DNA of 64,000 nt, taken from NCBI GenBank assembly GCA_023078685.1, contig JALGAS010000009.1:1-64000 (forward strand). Reading direction: 5' to 3'. A program made the translations under genes and the position numbers. The DNA comes from Neopestalotiopsis rosae (Eukaryota; Ascomycota; Sordariomycetes; Amphisphaeriales; Sporocadaceae). This document shows, in pieces, positions 11,926 through 26,100 of this stretch (its first letter is position 1; each line of letters starts with the position of its first letter). Under the pieces are notes generated by a model that was given only the letters and a program-made list of their open reading frames with translations, ran no database searches and was not told where the DNA came from.

Positions 11926-12708
11926 ATGTCGCGCAAAGGTGTAGGCCTGGCGGCCTTTGACCGCTCCCGCCTGACGTCGGCCCAGTTCGCCTCCCACGGA
12001 ACCTCGCTCCGGACCACCAACGCGGAGGCGCTGGAGACGCAAATGACAAAGTTCCGGACGCTGGTGCAGCAGTTTGCCCAGACCCATGCCAAGGACATTC
12101 AGTCGAACCCATCGCTGCGGGCCCAGTTTGCGCGCATGTGCGCCGCCATTGGTATCGACCCGCTGGCCTCGTCCAACTCGTCGTCGTCATCAGGAGGTGG
12201 CTACGGGGGTGTTGGCAGTATCTGGGCCCAGATGTTGGGTCGCACCGTCAATGACTTTTACTTTGAGCTGGCTGTGCGTGTGGTCGAGACCTGCGGCGCT
12301 ACCCGCAGCGAGAATGGCGGCCTCATCGGCGTCAAGGAGCTGCGAGAACGCCTCATGCGCGGGCGCATGAATGGCGCTCAAGAGATCACCGAGGACGACG
12401 TACTGAGGGCCGTGGGGACGCTCAAGCCTCTCGGAAGCAGCTACGCCGTTATCAAGGTCGGTAATCGAAGTTACGTCCGCAGCGTGCCCAAGGAGCTAAG
12501 TACGGACCAGAGCGCCGTGCTCGAGGCTGTTCAAGTTCTCGGTTACGTCAGTGTCTCTATGCTCATGGTGAATTTGACTTGGACGAGGGCCAGAAGCCAG
12601 ACTGTGATCGAAGACCTTCTCGGCGAGGGCATGCTTTGGGTTGATAAGCAATCCGAGGAGTGGGAATATTGGAGTCCAGGATTCATGTTGAGCGGTTCTG
12701 GAGGTTGA
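11926..12708 (+). CDS. SNF8: ESCRT-II subunit SNF8 / Vps22 (EAP30)
   Basis: Intron-free gene of 260 residues, close to the size of human EAP30 (258) and yeast Snf8 (233). ESCRT-II (Vps22, Vps25, Vps36) sorts ubiquitinated membrane proteins into multivesicular bodies on endosomes. Family features: the N-terminal MSRKGVGLAAFDR, the helical hairpin with TMTKFRTLVQQFAQTHAKDI and a QFARMCAAIGIDPL motif, then two winged-helix domains, the first starting near WAQMLGRTVNDFYFELAVRVVETC and the second near TDQSAVLEAVQVLGYVSVS. A Ser/Gly-rich insert (about residues 84-95) lies between helix and winged helix. The frame is open two codons further upstream from a TTG, but the ATG at 11926 gives the conserved start. 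Confidence 0.94.
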   Translation: MSRKGVGLAAFDRSRLTSAQFASHGTSLRTTNAEALETQMTKFRTLVQQFAQTHAKDIQSNPSLRAQFARMCAAIGIDPLASSNSSSSSGGGYGGVGSIWAQMLGRTVNDFYFELAVRVVETCGATRSENGGLIGVKELRERLMRGRMNGAQEITEDDVLRAVGTLKPLGSSYAVIKVGNRSYVRSVPKELSTDQSAVLEAVQVLGYVSVSMLMVNLTWTRARSQTVIEDLLGEGMLWVDKQSEEWEYWSPGFMLSGSGG

Positions 12709-13463
12709 AGAACAAGCATGAACGGAGTTACTTGGAACCACCAAGGGCGTTTCTGGTAGAATCACCCAGAAACCATGGGCTTGCCGTTCAGGCGAAATGG
12801 GCCATTTTAGCAAGAGCAGACTGCTTGCTGCGAGGGACAACCACTGTTCCGGGCCTACCAACCGTGCTATGGGCAATCGATAACGAGGCTTTACTGCTGT
12901 ATCTCGGATCCTTCAGCGACTGTCCATCCGTTCGCAGAGGACTGTCTAAGACAGTCACTTACTCCACAGCCATATCAGTGGGATAGTCTCAAGCAAGGTG
13001 AACAGTCAGGGCTGGAGTAAGCGGGAATGCTATAAATCGATGGCTGGAGGGAATTGCATCGATCAGCGTACTATTCAGATGTTGATCATACAGATCAAGT
13101 CATAGAGAGCTAGCCCATACAATGATCCCTGTACACTACTAGCATATCTATATCATACCTCTTAATACAAGTGACATGTTCCCGCCTCTGTCTACTCCAA
13201 CACTTTAATGTTTGATAGCAAACCGACCAAGACCAAGAGGTGAATATCAATGCCATCAACAGCATAAGGACAATCAGGTCTGTCATCACAAACCCACAGC
13301 TTATAATCATGAGAGTACCCACTCGTCACCTACCCCATCATTTGCGTGAGCGTTTGGCCAAACCACGGGCGGTAGCTCAACCCTCCGAGTATAATCCCCG
13401 TTACCACTTCCTTTCTTCAACAGTCAATCGTCAACCTTCTCGACGATGCGGACTAAAAGCTCC
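12709..13463. other. Spacer between SNF8 and the tRNA gene
   Basis: No gene recognised. It includes the SNF8 3' UTR and the region just upstream of tRNA-Ala. Short open frames here lack protein-like composition. Confidence 0.45.
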
Positions 13464-13547
13464 GGGGATGTGGTCTAGTGGTATGACGTTTCCTTAGCAT
13501 GCTCAAAAGCATGGAAAAGGTTCTGGGTTCGATTCCCAGCTTCTCCA
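13464..13547 (+). tRNA. tRNA-Ala (anticodon AGC) with a 12-nt intron
   Basis: The sequence folds as a tRNA: acceptor strand GGGGATG pairs with CTTCTCC (one T-T mismatch and one G-T), D-arm GTC/GAC around TAGTGGTAT, anticodon stem TTTCC/GGAAA, T-stem CTGGG/CCCAG with loop TTCGATT, and discriminator A at 13547. The anticodon loop is TTAGCA..T, so AGC at 13496-13498 reads alanine codons GCU/GCC after A-to-I editing. A 12-nt intron (13500-13511, TGCTCAAAAGCA) sits one base 3' of the anticodon, the canonical place for the tRNA splicing endonuclease. The mature body is 72 nt before CCA addition. Internal A box (TGGTCTAGTGG) and B box (GGTTCGATTCC) are present, and a T-run follows the 3' end. Confidence 0.88.
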
Positions 13548-13549
13548 CA

Positions 13550-13554
13550 TTTTT
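13550..13554 (+). terminator. RNA polymerase III terminator of tRNA-Ala
   Basis: A run of five T residues begins three bases after the tRNA discriminator base, the usual signal that stops RNA polymerase III. Confidence 0.8.
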
Positions 13555-14304
13555 GCATTTTTCAGGCTTGATATTGATTTTTGTTTGGTCAACAACCATG
13601 GAAGATAGACAGTGCAGTACCTGTATGCAATATCTATCTGCGAGCGTAAGAAAAGACATGGACATTGTGGGATTGTGTTATTGTTATTGTTTTTGTTTGC
13701 GCGTATCATGCGTTGTCAGCATTTGCACTCTAGTACCGAGGACTAAGATGACATGGATGATATGTTCGATTGACAAGATATGATTATTGGAGTCCTTATG
13801 TGATGAATGAGTTGCAGTGATGGCTGTCTGCCTCTTTCTGCACATTGAGCTGCCTTCCTACACCAACTTCACCAATTCATGCGCGCTTTTCCAGATTAGA
13901 TCTCCAGAGTACATTTTATTCTGCTACCTACTTCGGCATCAGGTTTTCTGTGTCAAGGATAGCTATATCTACCTAGCAATCTTTGTAACCCTCTCTCTTC
14001 TCCAAGGGCCAAATTCCACGAGCGTTCCTAGGCTGTTGTACTACAAACTACCTCCGGTCGACTGGGGCAGTACCAAATAAAAAGTGTCGCTGAAAAAGTA
14101 ATGTGACAGGTTGGCTGTCATCCGACAACCTTGCAGTCAGATCTATTATGTGTAAATCAAACCCTCTAGCCCCCAACGCCGACTTTTTGCTATTTGTGCA
14201 TGTAAAAGAGAACATTTGCAAACAATGATCCGTCCTCTCAACCTAATGAGGGACTCGGTACAACTATTGCTGCTGCAAAGAGGAAGTGGATATCATGTCA
14301 TGGA
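13555..14304. other. Spacer between tRNA-Ala and the DBP2 stop codon
   Basis: No gene recognised. The right part is likely DBP2 3' UTR. Confidence 0.45.
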
Positions 14305-16849
<2,545 letters not shown>

Positions 16850-17992
16850 GTTGTGCGTCGAGGATGAGGTTTTATTGATCGTGTGTTTTTATTACGGAGC
16901 GCTCAGCGCAAAAGTGTGTCGCAGATTCTTGCAACCCAGAAATACCGGGGAGAGGAATCCAGCAGATATGTCGGCGAACAATTTGTCACCGAGTGAATTG
17001 AAAAAGAGAGGAAGTGACGAATGAATCGTGTCAGTCACAAGAAAACGTTGGTGTTGAGTGGAGGGGAGAGTTGGGATGGAAGAGGATTGTTTGGGTCGAC
17101 GTGAAGTTTTGTCCGTCGCTGGAGGCGAGAAAGGCAGCAGCTACGGAGGGCGATTTGGCTTGGGAGAAAAAAAAATTTACTGAGCAAGTGCTAGTCAGCT
17201 GCTAGCCTGGTCTAGTGCTGCACAGCGAAAAAGTCGGAAGAGATCCACAACGGTACGTCCTAGCCAATCGTTTCAGCTTTTTAGTGGGTTTGTCTCCGCA
17301 AGTCCCTGCGTCGCACTTGCTAATCGAGCTCTGTTGCTGGCCAGCTCATCAGGCCCAGAAAGGCGTTGCACAGCAAAACAGGAGGAACGATTTTTTTTTC
17401 TCCCTCTCCTTCACCATGGATGCCACCGATAACGATAACGACATCCCACCCTCGTTGACCAGGACCAGGGTCATTGGGAACAGTTGGATTGTACATAATG
17501 GCTATTGAGTTGTGGATTCACTTGTTTTTTCAAGATCCTTCTCAATTCTTCTCGGGTGTGCTTCCACTAGAGAAGAATCTAGGTTTCGAGGTCACATGTG
17601 ATTCCAATGTATCAAAGCCTACCAGTTAGGGGTCACAGTCTCTGTGTAGTGTCTTGTACGTGGCTTCGAGTCGCCTACTTAGCCAACAGTCATACCTGCA
17701 AGGTACATATGTATTCATCACTTATACGTGTATACATTTTGTGAAGTTGCCAACGTCCATACTGACGACCTTGGTACAACTTACTCTTCGAATTCAACCA
17801 ATAACACACACACAAAGGGGGTGGATAAGCAGTAGATCAAGTGAAAAGGTGGTTGAAGTACCACTCTTTCATATACATCATGGTGTAGTAAGATCTATGC
17901 TCAAGTCGATTATATATCGCATGCCAAACCGTGCTATGTATTGCTCAACACAACAATCCATCAGACCGCATCAGGGGCGACTCTACCAGAGT
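16850..17992. other. Spacer upstream of DBP2 and downstream of THI20
   Basis: The left part (16850 to about 17400) is the probable promoter of DBP2; the right part holds the THI20 3' UTR. Small open frames are unconvincing. A T-run with CT-rich flank lies at about 17390-17415. Confidence 0.45.
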
Positions 17993-20055
17993 CTACAATA
18001 AGTAGTCTGCTCTGCTCATCTCACCCTGTACTGTGCTCTCCTCTACTCGTAGGGGAACATTTCCCAAAATCCGATTTCCATCTATTTGCGAGTTAGCAGT
18101 TGAGCTCGTACTGACCTTGCAAGATGTTCCTCCTTTCTCTTCATCGTGAAAGAAGCTGTTCAACCATGTCAATCGAAAAGTATAAACTCACCTTGGTAGC
18201 ATGAATAAAGATCTTGACAAGCTCTTCGACCCGACTGGGACCAAGCAAGACGGCATGCCTCTCAATCAGTTCGCTGCCCGTCCGCACCGCGCCGACGTAG
18301 TCGTCGGCGACGTAGTTGAGGATCCACTTGTAGTAGATGTTGCCGTCGTCGCGGACCGTGTCGTCGGCGCCGTACAGCATCTGGGCGACGGCGCCGTAGC
18401 CCAGCAGGCAGGGGGCCAGAGCGAGCTGCAGACCCAGCCAGTCGCCCGCCATGCCCACGTCGAGCACGTAGCGCGTGTACGCCGTGCAGGCCATGTGCTC
18501 CTCGGTCGCCTCGATCTGCGCCTTGGGAATCCCGAAGCCCGCGCAGTAGTCCAGGTGCAGGGACATCTCCGTGTTGATGTGGTTTACGATCTTGGCGCCC
18601 TATAAGAGAAGAAAGAGAAATGACGACTTGTTAGTTTGGCTTTGCTCAACAGATCGCCAAGAAAGGGATAGAGGGCACAAACCGCTGCGACATCCTCCAT
18701 ATGGTTTGCCTTGTACGATGCCAAAGCATTTGCCCGTGCAAAATGGACCAGATAGAGATAGTCTTGAATCAAGTAATTCTTAAACGATTCTAGGGGTAGC
18801 TTCCCAGATCCCATGGCCATCACAAACGGATGATGAACAAATCTATGCCATACTGGCGCGACGTCTGGCCGATTGAGCAAGTACTCGATAAACCGGCCCC
18901 TTAATACCATAATCAGCATGATCCCCCCATCGGTCGCAACTCAACTTACGGGGTAAAGGGTAAGGTGTATACAGAATGGAAATGGTTAAGCGGTCCGTTG
19001 CCATGTCCATAGTCTGGCGCGGTACGGATACCAGCCTCAATGTATCGCGAAGCCGCCCTCACGGCCTCCACGGGCTCGAGTCCTTTGGCAATGTTGGACG
19101 CAATGGCCGAAGCCAGCGAGCAGCCAGTGCCGTGGGTGTTTCTGGACTTCTGGTACGGGCTCACAAATCTCGTGATCTGGCCCTCTCCAAAGAGTACGTC
19201 GACGACCAACTCCCTTTCCTCTGCCTCCTTGGCTATCGTGCCGTCCTTCTTGAAGGGCACATGGCCACCCTTGATAAGGATCCATTTCGGCCCCAGCTTC
19301 TGTGTCTGTCGTGCCAGTTCTTCCAAATCATCAATCTTGTTGATCTCTATAGGCTCATTTCCAGCATCTGTGAGCAAAAGTCGGCACTCTGGAATGTTGG
19401 GTGTCACTATGAATGTTTGAGGCAGTAGCAGGGTCCTCATGTCTTTCACAGCTTCTGGGGGAAGCAAGACAGCCCCGGTCGTTGCGACCATGACCTTTAT
19501 CGTGTTAAAATAGGCCAGTCAATGGATGACGACTTTTCTGAAGGGGTGCTTACCGGATCCAAGATGAGCTTCTCCACATGATATTCCTTGAAAGCTGTTG
19601 CCAGCATCTCAATGGTTGATGCGGATGCCAACATTCCTAACATGATCAGCAAACTTCCGAGGAGCCTTATTTGGGAGAAGTGCCAGACATACCAGTCTTG
19701 ACGACATCGGGTTGAATGTCTGTAAAGATAGCATCAATCTGCTTCCGCACAAAGTCGGTCGGTATGTGATGAATACCACTGACACCCGTGGTGTTTTGCG
19801 CCGTGAGTGCCGTTGTCGCAGTCATGGCATAGCAGCCATGAGCCGCAATGACCTTTTGGTCCGCCTCCAAGCCACTGAATTCCACATCATCAATGTCAGC
19901 ATTATACCATCATGAGGCGTAGAGAGGACTGGGTGACTGGGGGTGAATACATACGCTCCACCCGAGCTATCCGAGCCGGCGATTACCAGGATTTTTCCTT
20001 GGATTCTACTGCCCAACTCGGACGTGCTGCCCTGTGTTTGTCCATTTGCAGCCAT
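17993..20055 (-). CDS. THI20: Bifunctional HMP/HMP-P kinase with C-terminal TenA domain (THI20 type)
   Basis: Seven exons: 20055-19955, 19874-19693, 19636-19554, 19494-18950, 18899-18683, 18599-18192 and 18082-17993, giving 541 residues. The N-terminal half is the ThiD kinase that phosphorylates hydroxymethylpyrimidine twice for thiamine synthesis: LVIAGSDSSGGAGLEADQK, CYAMTATTALTAQNT, DVVKTGML, TPNIPEC, LIKGGH and the catalytic loop THGTGCSLASA. The C-terminal half (from about residue 310) is a TENA/THI-4 domain, a thiaminase II in yeast Thi20: WHRFVHHPFV, FKNYLIQDYLYLVHFARA, EMSLHLDYCAGFGI, YTRYVLDVG, ALAPCLLGYG. All joins keep frame. The last exon is chosen from a good branch point (TGCTAAC) and TAG acceptor and adds EIGFWEN, the usual TenA C-terminal helix. 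The final ~20 residues are not conserved, so the exact C-terminus is less sure. Confidence 0.92.
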
Positions 20056-21330
20056 CGTGCCTCTTCTTTTTCCTCTCCAGCTTACACCTCACCCGCTAAT
20101 CTTAGACTTTGCTGACTCGAGTTGTAGACAATAGTCGATAGGTATTGGGTCGAGATAATGCCGAAGTCGTATAGTTCCAGACCATGAGGGATGAGAGGAT
20201 TCCTCAAAAATCACATATACTTTTGTCCTACACCTTGGAGAAACTCTCCCCTTGTCAGATGGTAATCCGGCAGCGCACAGCAGCTTTCTCAACGTTGAAA
20301 TTGCGAGAATTTCATCGCTCTAGTGAGTCCACTGACTACTGGTGCCAACGCGGGGTGTGGGGCGTCGAGTATTAGACGCAGTGGGAACAATTGCGAAAGA
20401 CACTTTTCGTGCTTGACCATTGTCAATATTGAGTTTGACATCTCAAAAGAGGCAGAACATCTCTGGACTGTTGAAAAAGACATGCACTTTCTCCTTGAGC
20501 TGCTCGACTAGTTCCAAATCATGAAGAGAACTTGCGAGAAGCTACAGAACTCGACCATGGAAATGATCATACATGCCATAGTCATTAATAGTATTGGTCT
20601 TTACCAGTTCACATCACTTATAATACAGCTCAAAATGGAAGTCAAGATTGTGGGCAAAAAGAATCATAGGTGTACAATTATATCGCTGGCACTGGAGGCA
20701 TTGCTAAATATTCCCTCCTCTCTAGGCCTTCCTTGCACGGCCGTTTTATCTACAACATATATTCCGACGTGAACTCCAGAGTATCAGTCGTCATCTTCTG
20801 ATTCCCTCAAGATGCCCTTCAATCCATCGTAATACGGGGTCATTTCCGCTCGCAACGCCGTGACAAACAGAGAATAAAGACAGGATGAATGATGTTTGAG
20901 AAAGAGGTGGGGGGAAAATGAAAGGAGCCATGCACAGATTTGTGCTTCTGCTAATGCTAAGCGCTTGATGTGGATCGTTGAGGTGCATCTAAAAGTGTAG
21001 GTATGCAGTTGTACTAAAAAACAGATAAGGAATGATGTTCTGTTCTGTTCGCTTCCGGCTAGGAATGTCTGTAAAGTGAGCCGCTGTGGTAGTGACTGAA
21101 GTGCTGGGCTTTGAAACAAGGCAAGTTTCAGTCAGGAAACCCTCAGACAAGCTAAGCTATGGAGAGCAAACTGGTAGAAAACCATCCATCGAGAAGAGGG
21201 CGCAGAACAGCTCGAGGTGAGATGCGTTGTTGCGAAAAAGCTGTTAAAAAGCTTTGTTGTTCATTACTTCGTGTTGCGATTGCTGGGTATCGTTGTATAT
21301 AAGTGGCTGCCGAATAATGGTAGAAAATGT
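20056..21330. other. Spacer upstream of THI20 and downstream of noxR
   Basis: Probable THI20 promoter on the left (from 20056) and noxR 3' UTR on the right. I looked for a thiamine-pyrophosphate riboswitch-like core in the stretch upstream of THI20 and did not see one by eye. Open frames at 20784-21119 are not protein-like. Confidence 0.45.
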
Positions 21331-23114
21331 CTAAACTTCTTGGACCCAAACCTGTGAATAATGTTAGCGGTGGGATTCGTGCTGAAGAGTAATTGTTTTG
21401 AATACTGACCTCCATCTTGCCAATGTCTAGCCTCTGCTTTCGCGCCTGTTGCTTGACGCTCATCATGACCATGTCAAGATCATCCTGGTCTCCCATGGTG
21501 ATCATGTCCGAGGGCGAATCCTCGTCACGAACCTTGACCTTGAAGCGCTTGCGCAGGCCAAACTTGTCACGAATGCGGTCCACCAAATCGGGGAATTCCA
21601 CAGCTGCGCCGACCATGATGTAGCGAACATCTTCGGCGTGGACCTTGACTCGAATCTTGCGAACCTCTGGCCTCCTAGATTGACCTCGCGAAGAGCCTGA
21701 TACTGAGCCAGTTCCTGGTCGTCGATTCGAGACCATTTCAAAGTCTCCCTCGTCGAATGAGTCGTAGTCGCTGCCGTCGAATTCTTCCTCAATGTACCGT
21801 GGCTGTTGTCGGCGGGCAGTTTGTCTGCTGCTTCTCGAGTCCTGGCTTCCATTGTACATGTCATACACATCATCGGGATATCCTCCATCGTCGTCTCTGG
21901 GCTGCTGTCGAGATCGGGGTGGATCTCGCTGTGAGTAGCCGCGTTGAGGTGGCGATCTAGCCTCTGAAGCGGCTCTGGCAGGTGCTGGTCTTCTCTCACC
22001 AGGACCACTCTGGGGCGAATCCGTCTTGGTGTAGCTATTTTGGCGAGACGGCTGGATGTTGAGCTTGGCCGGCATGGGCTTTGGTCCATTGCGTACGGAA
22101 GCTCCACGGCTCATCTGAGGCGGCTTATCATTCTCTGGTGGCGGAGTAGGTGGGAATGCATTGCGGCCACCGTTAGGAGGCTCAGACTGCTGTCGACGAC
22201 TCTGAAGTCCCGGCTTCACCAAGTTGGTAGCGGCAAAGGAGATGTTGTCTGTAGGACGGTCGTCCTTGTCGTTTGCCCTGCCTGCGTTCTTGATCTCAGA
22301 GCCGGTGAAGCCAGTGAAAGCATTGGCACGATCGGAGGCAGCCACGAGACGTGCCTTGCCCAAGTAGTCCTTCGTCTTCAGATTCCGCACCTTGGCCTCA
22401 TTGGGTCTGTAGACCACTCCGACGGGGATGGAGAAAACAGTGTAACCCTAGACATGTCAATTTGGTGGCCGGACGTAAGCACGGGACACAAATCTGCTTA
22501 CCTCTGCCTCCTCTCTGATAGCCTCATCAATGACATTGTGGTCTTCCACAACCTTCTCCTTGACTGCATACTGGAGATCTTGGAGACCGGCATCCTTTTG
22601 TTGCAGGTAAATGTAGCAAAGACCGCGATTGAACAGGACCTCGCAAGAATACAGCTTGAAGAGCAGGCCCAGTTGTGCGTAATCGATCATGGTGTTTCCT
22701 CTGAGGTAGAGTAGCGTGTCGTTGAAGTTTGCCAATGCCTCCTCGAAATCACCGAGCAGGAAATTAGATACGCCCTCTTGGAAATACGCGACCGCGAGGT
22801 ACTGATCCAGCTTGATGGCACGTTGGTATGCTTCGACCTAGTAACACATTAGTGTGTGCGAGTAAAAACTATAGTGTCCATTACTGACAGCTTTCTCGTG
22901 TTCTCCCAGAGTTGCATGGATGACTCCCATGTTGAAAAGGATCTTGGAAGTATCGGCAATGTTCTCAAAGTCCTTGAGCGCCTCGTCAAACTCATTGTTG
23001 TCGTAATGGCCAAGAGCCGTCACCCAAGTCTCGATTTCCTGTACAGACCGATTAGCTCTAATCGCCCATGCTTTGCGTGTGTCTCGATAGGACCCTCACT
23101 TGTTTCAACGACAT
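21331..23114 (-). CDS. noxR: NADPH oxidase regulator NoxR (p67phox-like, TPR + PB1)
   Basis: Five exons: 23114-23100 (15 nt, MSLKQ), 23038-22889, 22837-22502, 22447-21410 and 21351-21331 (six codons, VWVQEV, plus stop), giving 519 residues. NoxR binds and activates fungal Nox1/Nox2 with Rac to make localised superoxide for sexual development, hyphal fusion and infection structures. The N-terminal ~190 residues form p67phox-like TPRs (ALGHYDNNEFDEALKDFENI, LFNMGVIHATLGEHEKAVEAYQ, LFNRGLCYIYLQQKDAGLQDL), followed by the activation-domain-like GYTVFSIPVGVVYRP. A long Pro/Arg/Gln/Ser-rich disordered middle includes PPTPPPEN. The C-terminus is a PB1 domain with VKVHAEDVRYIMVG, FKVKVRDEDSPSDMITMGDQDDLDM and KMEVWVQEV. 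The second intron has the less usual donor GTCAGT, but the join restores EKAVEAYQ. Confidence 0.95.
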
Positions 23115-26100
23115 CTTGTCTTAGCTGATGGCAAGTCTGCCAATAGTTGTCTCGGCCAAAAAGAGTATTGAACCTGAGTAAGGCCTGGAGCCGTCCTGCG
23201 ACTATAATAAATCTCCCACGATTTTCTTCTTCTAGCAGATCGGGAGTCGGCGCAGTGAGTAGGACAGGCCTCGGGCGGTTAAAGGAGGGGCCCGACCCTT
23301 AATACTCGTTTTTCGATGGGGCCGTCTAGGTCGCCTAGCAAGTAGCAAGACAGAAATGATCCCTAGGTCGGTTTTTTCTTTCCACTCGTGTGGCTACTAT
23401 ATTTTCCCCGCTCTTGACTCGGTGTGTCTTTCTTTGCGTTCGTACCCAGCTATCGAGGCCTAATAACAATCGAGAGTTGCAGTATGGGGGCGATTGCGTT
23501 CAAATAAGAATGCATCCGATTATAGCAGTAAAACTGTTGGTAAGTTTGCTGAGGCTGCGCGATGCAGGTCCCAGAAGAATGGTCCGGAGGGTTGGGTTGT
23601 TGGTGCGGGTAGATTCCACACGCTTGTGAACCCAGAAAAAGTCCCAAATTTGGCGGGGATACTGCTGGGTAATGTATGTATTGCGCTGTACTGTACGTCT
23701 GACTGCGTGCGGCGGGTGCGGTAGTGCCGGTGGTTGCAGTAGCAGTAGGTGGGAACGGATTAAGACACGCAGGCAAAAGCCACGAGGAGTAATAAACTAG
23801 TTGATTATTGCCGGTCGGAAATTCGATCGACTTTCGTAATCCGAATCACGCAGATTTTCATCCAGATGATTAGAGGTGAGCAACGGAAAGGACAGACTAG
23901 GTTAACCTGGGAGGAGAATGGCGATGTGATGGAAAGAGATTCCAGTCGAGAGGAGCAATAAGAATGACAATAGTGAGTGGATGCAGGACGAGCCAGCGCT
24001 TGCAGAAGGGCGGAGAGTGGTTGGAAATTCGGAGGGCTTGTTCCTCGGAGCGGTTCACACTGGAAAGAGAGAGTCGATAGCTCGTACGCCCAGGGATTGC
24101 TTGCTTGGCCTTACATCAGGCGGAAAGGAAGGGAGGGGGGAAGGAAAAGCTGGCAAATCTGGTCGAGGGCTGGGAGCTCGTACGTATATCATGCATCCAT
24201 AGATTGATTTGATGCGCTTCGCTAATGTATCCAGGCAGTACATCACCGTCCCGTCTGCAACGCTCTTTTTGGTGTATGTATACCTGCCCAGCTACCTACC
24301 TTGCCTACCTGCCTACCTACCTACCCTGCCTGGGTATGGCCGGTCTACGGCAGTCAATGCAACCAAGACACCTCATCGCTTGTCGGTTGAGGTGAGTGAG
24401 TGAGTGGGTACGGAGTAAGTAGCACGTACCCAGCAGTCATAAGCAAAACGATCCCCGACGCCTGTGCGCTCCGCCGCGTATCAATGTAGACTTGTAGAGT
24501 GAGAGAACAACAAGGGGTTGGTTCAGGCCTGGCTGGCCCCCGGCCACTCGACCTCAGCCCGTCTTGGTCTTGAATGATGGATTCATGTTTATCCCGGGGA
24601 AGAAACCACGGCAAAAGTTGAGGAAATTGGTTTTCTTGGTCATCTTGGTGGCTGGCGCTTAGCCATGCTCAATCATACATTTAATCGATCATGAGGTCGC
24701 CTCGTCATCCGACAACAATCGTCTCCTCGAATGATGCCCAGCAGATATACACTATAGTATGGTGCTCGAGCTTCGTCCGCAAGCCCATAAGCTTCCTTTC
24801 AAGCCTCTCACCTCAGCCAACCATTTGTTCAACCACACTCTTGAGATCATATCAAAGTGCTGCCCTACAGGCGGCCTATGGATACCTGAAGTGCTAAGAA
24901 TTACCCAAGCGTTCTGGAGTCTGTGGGGATTCTAGTTACCTCTAGCACAGCGGCACCGGTAGCACAGCGTCGTCGTTGCGTGCTATGACCACAAAACCTC
25001 CGGCGATATCAGCAGTTTTAGAGAACGATAGATCTGCATTGTATCAGACCTAGGAATACGGGCACATAGAGAAAACGACTGTATCCTACTGAGTAGTGTA
25101 TAGTCTTCGTTTCTTTTCTCTGGGTCATGACACGTAATTCCTCCTGATCGTTGAAAAGGCCCTTTGCTTGGCCCTGATCCGAGCGGAACTGCTCTTCAAC
25201 CAGACGACACTTCTTGGCCGTGTCGTCCTGTCAGAGCCTCCGCCTCCGCCTCGTGCTGATAGGATTCTGCCACTGCTCCTACAAACTCAAAATTGCCATG
25301 GAGAAACATGCCCATGATGAAGTTGGCAGAGATTCGATGGCATCGCCATGATCTGGAGTAGGTACTATCAATTGTAGCTCAATCCAGGATTGTGCCGTGT
25401 TAGTTTTGTCTTCTCACTCAGATCTTGTTCCCTGGAGTTGGCACGAATCAGACCCTGCAGCTTTCAAGCACCAAGTGTTCCAGGTGCTCGAGCTAGTTGA
25501 TGATTGGATGTGACACCTCGGCGCGGTAAGAGGAACCGGGAGGTTGTCCCGCAGTACGTCCGCTATTGGAGCGCCCCCGATGATCGATGGGCGCGTAGAG
25601 TGTGCACTCCGTTTGTCTGTCCATTTTCTTCTACTTCTTTTTTGACAGCAACCCCCGAAGTGATGCGATCAAACATCTGTTGGGTCAAATAAGAGTTTGG
25701 CGGCTCTTGAATCATGCCTTTTTGGGCACAAATTATGTCGCTATCTGTCAATGGCGGTCAACAGTGAAGCGTCCACAACTACTTTTGTCCATTCACAAGG
25801 TGTCAGTGGTATTCCACCACACTAAAGCTCTCGACTATAACCAGGCCGATCTTCAACGATCTAGATATTGATTACCTAGCACATATTGCTACCTTACAAT
25901 ATGCAAGTGATTGGCATGCACTGGCGGCTAGTGCGGCAAGCGTTGTTCATTCCGCAGGCCCCAGACCGTCAAATAGACCTCGCAGTGTACATAGTACAGA
26001 GCTGGGAGTACTGTAACTCTGCAGTCTGTAGACAGATGCTACAGTAGTTCCCGAGGTCAATATTGAACTTCTAGAGGTCCACCCATCCACTGGAGAAATT

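Noticed and set aside
20056..20500. Search for a thiamine-pyrophosphate riboswitch upstream of THI20
   Set aside because: No CTGAGA-type core with the paired second helix was visible; in fungi such switches are mostly known in THI4 and NMT1 genes.
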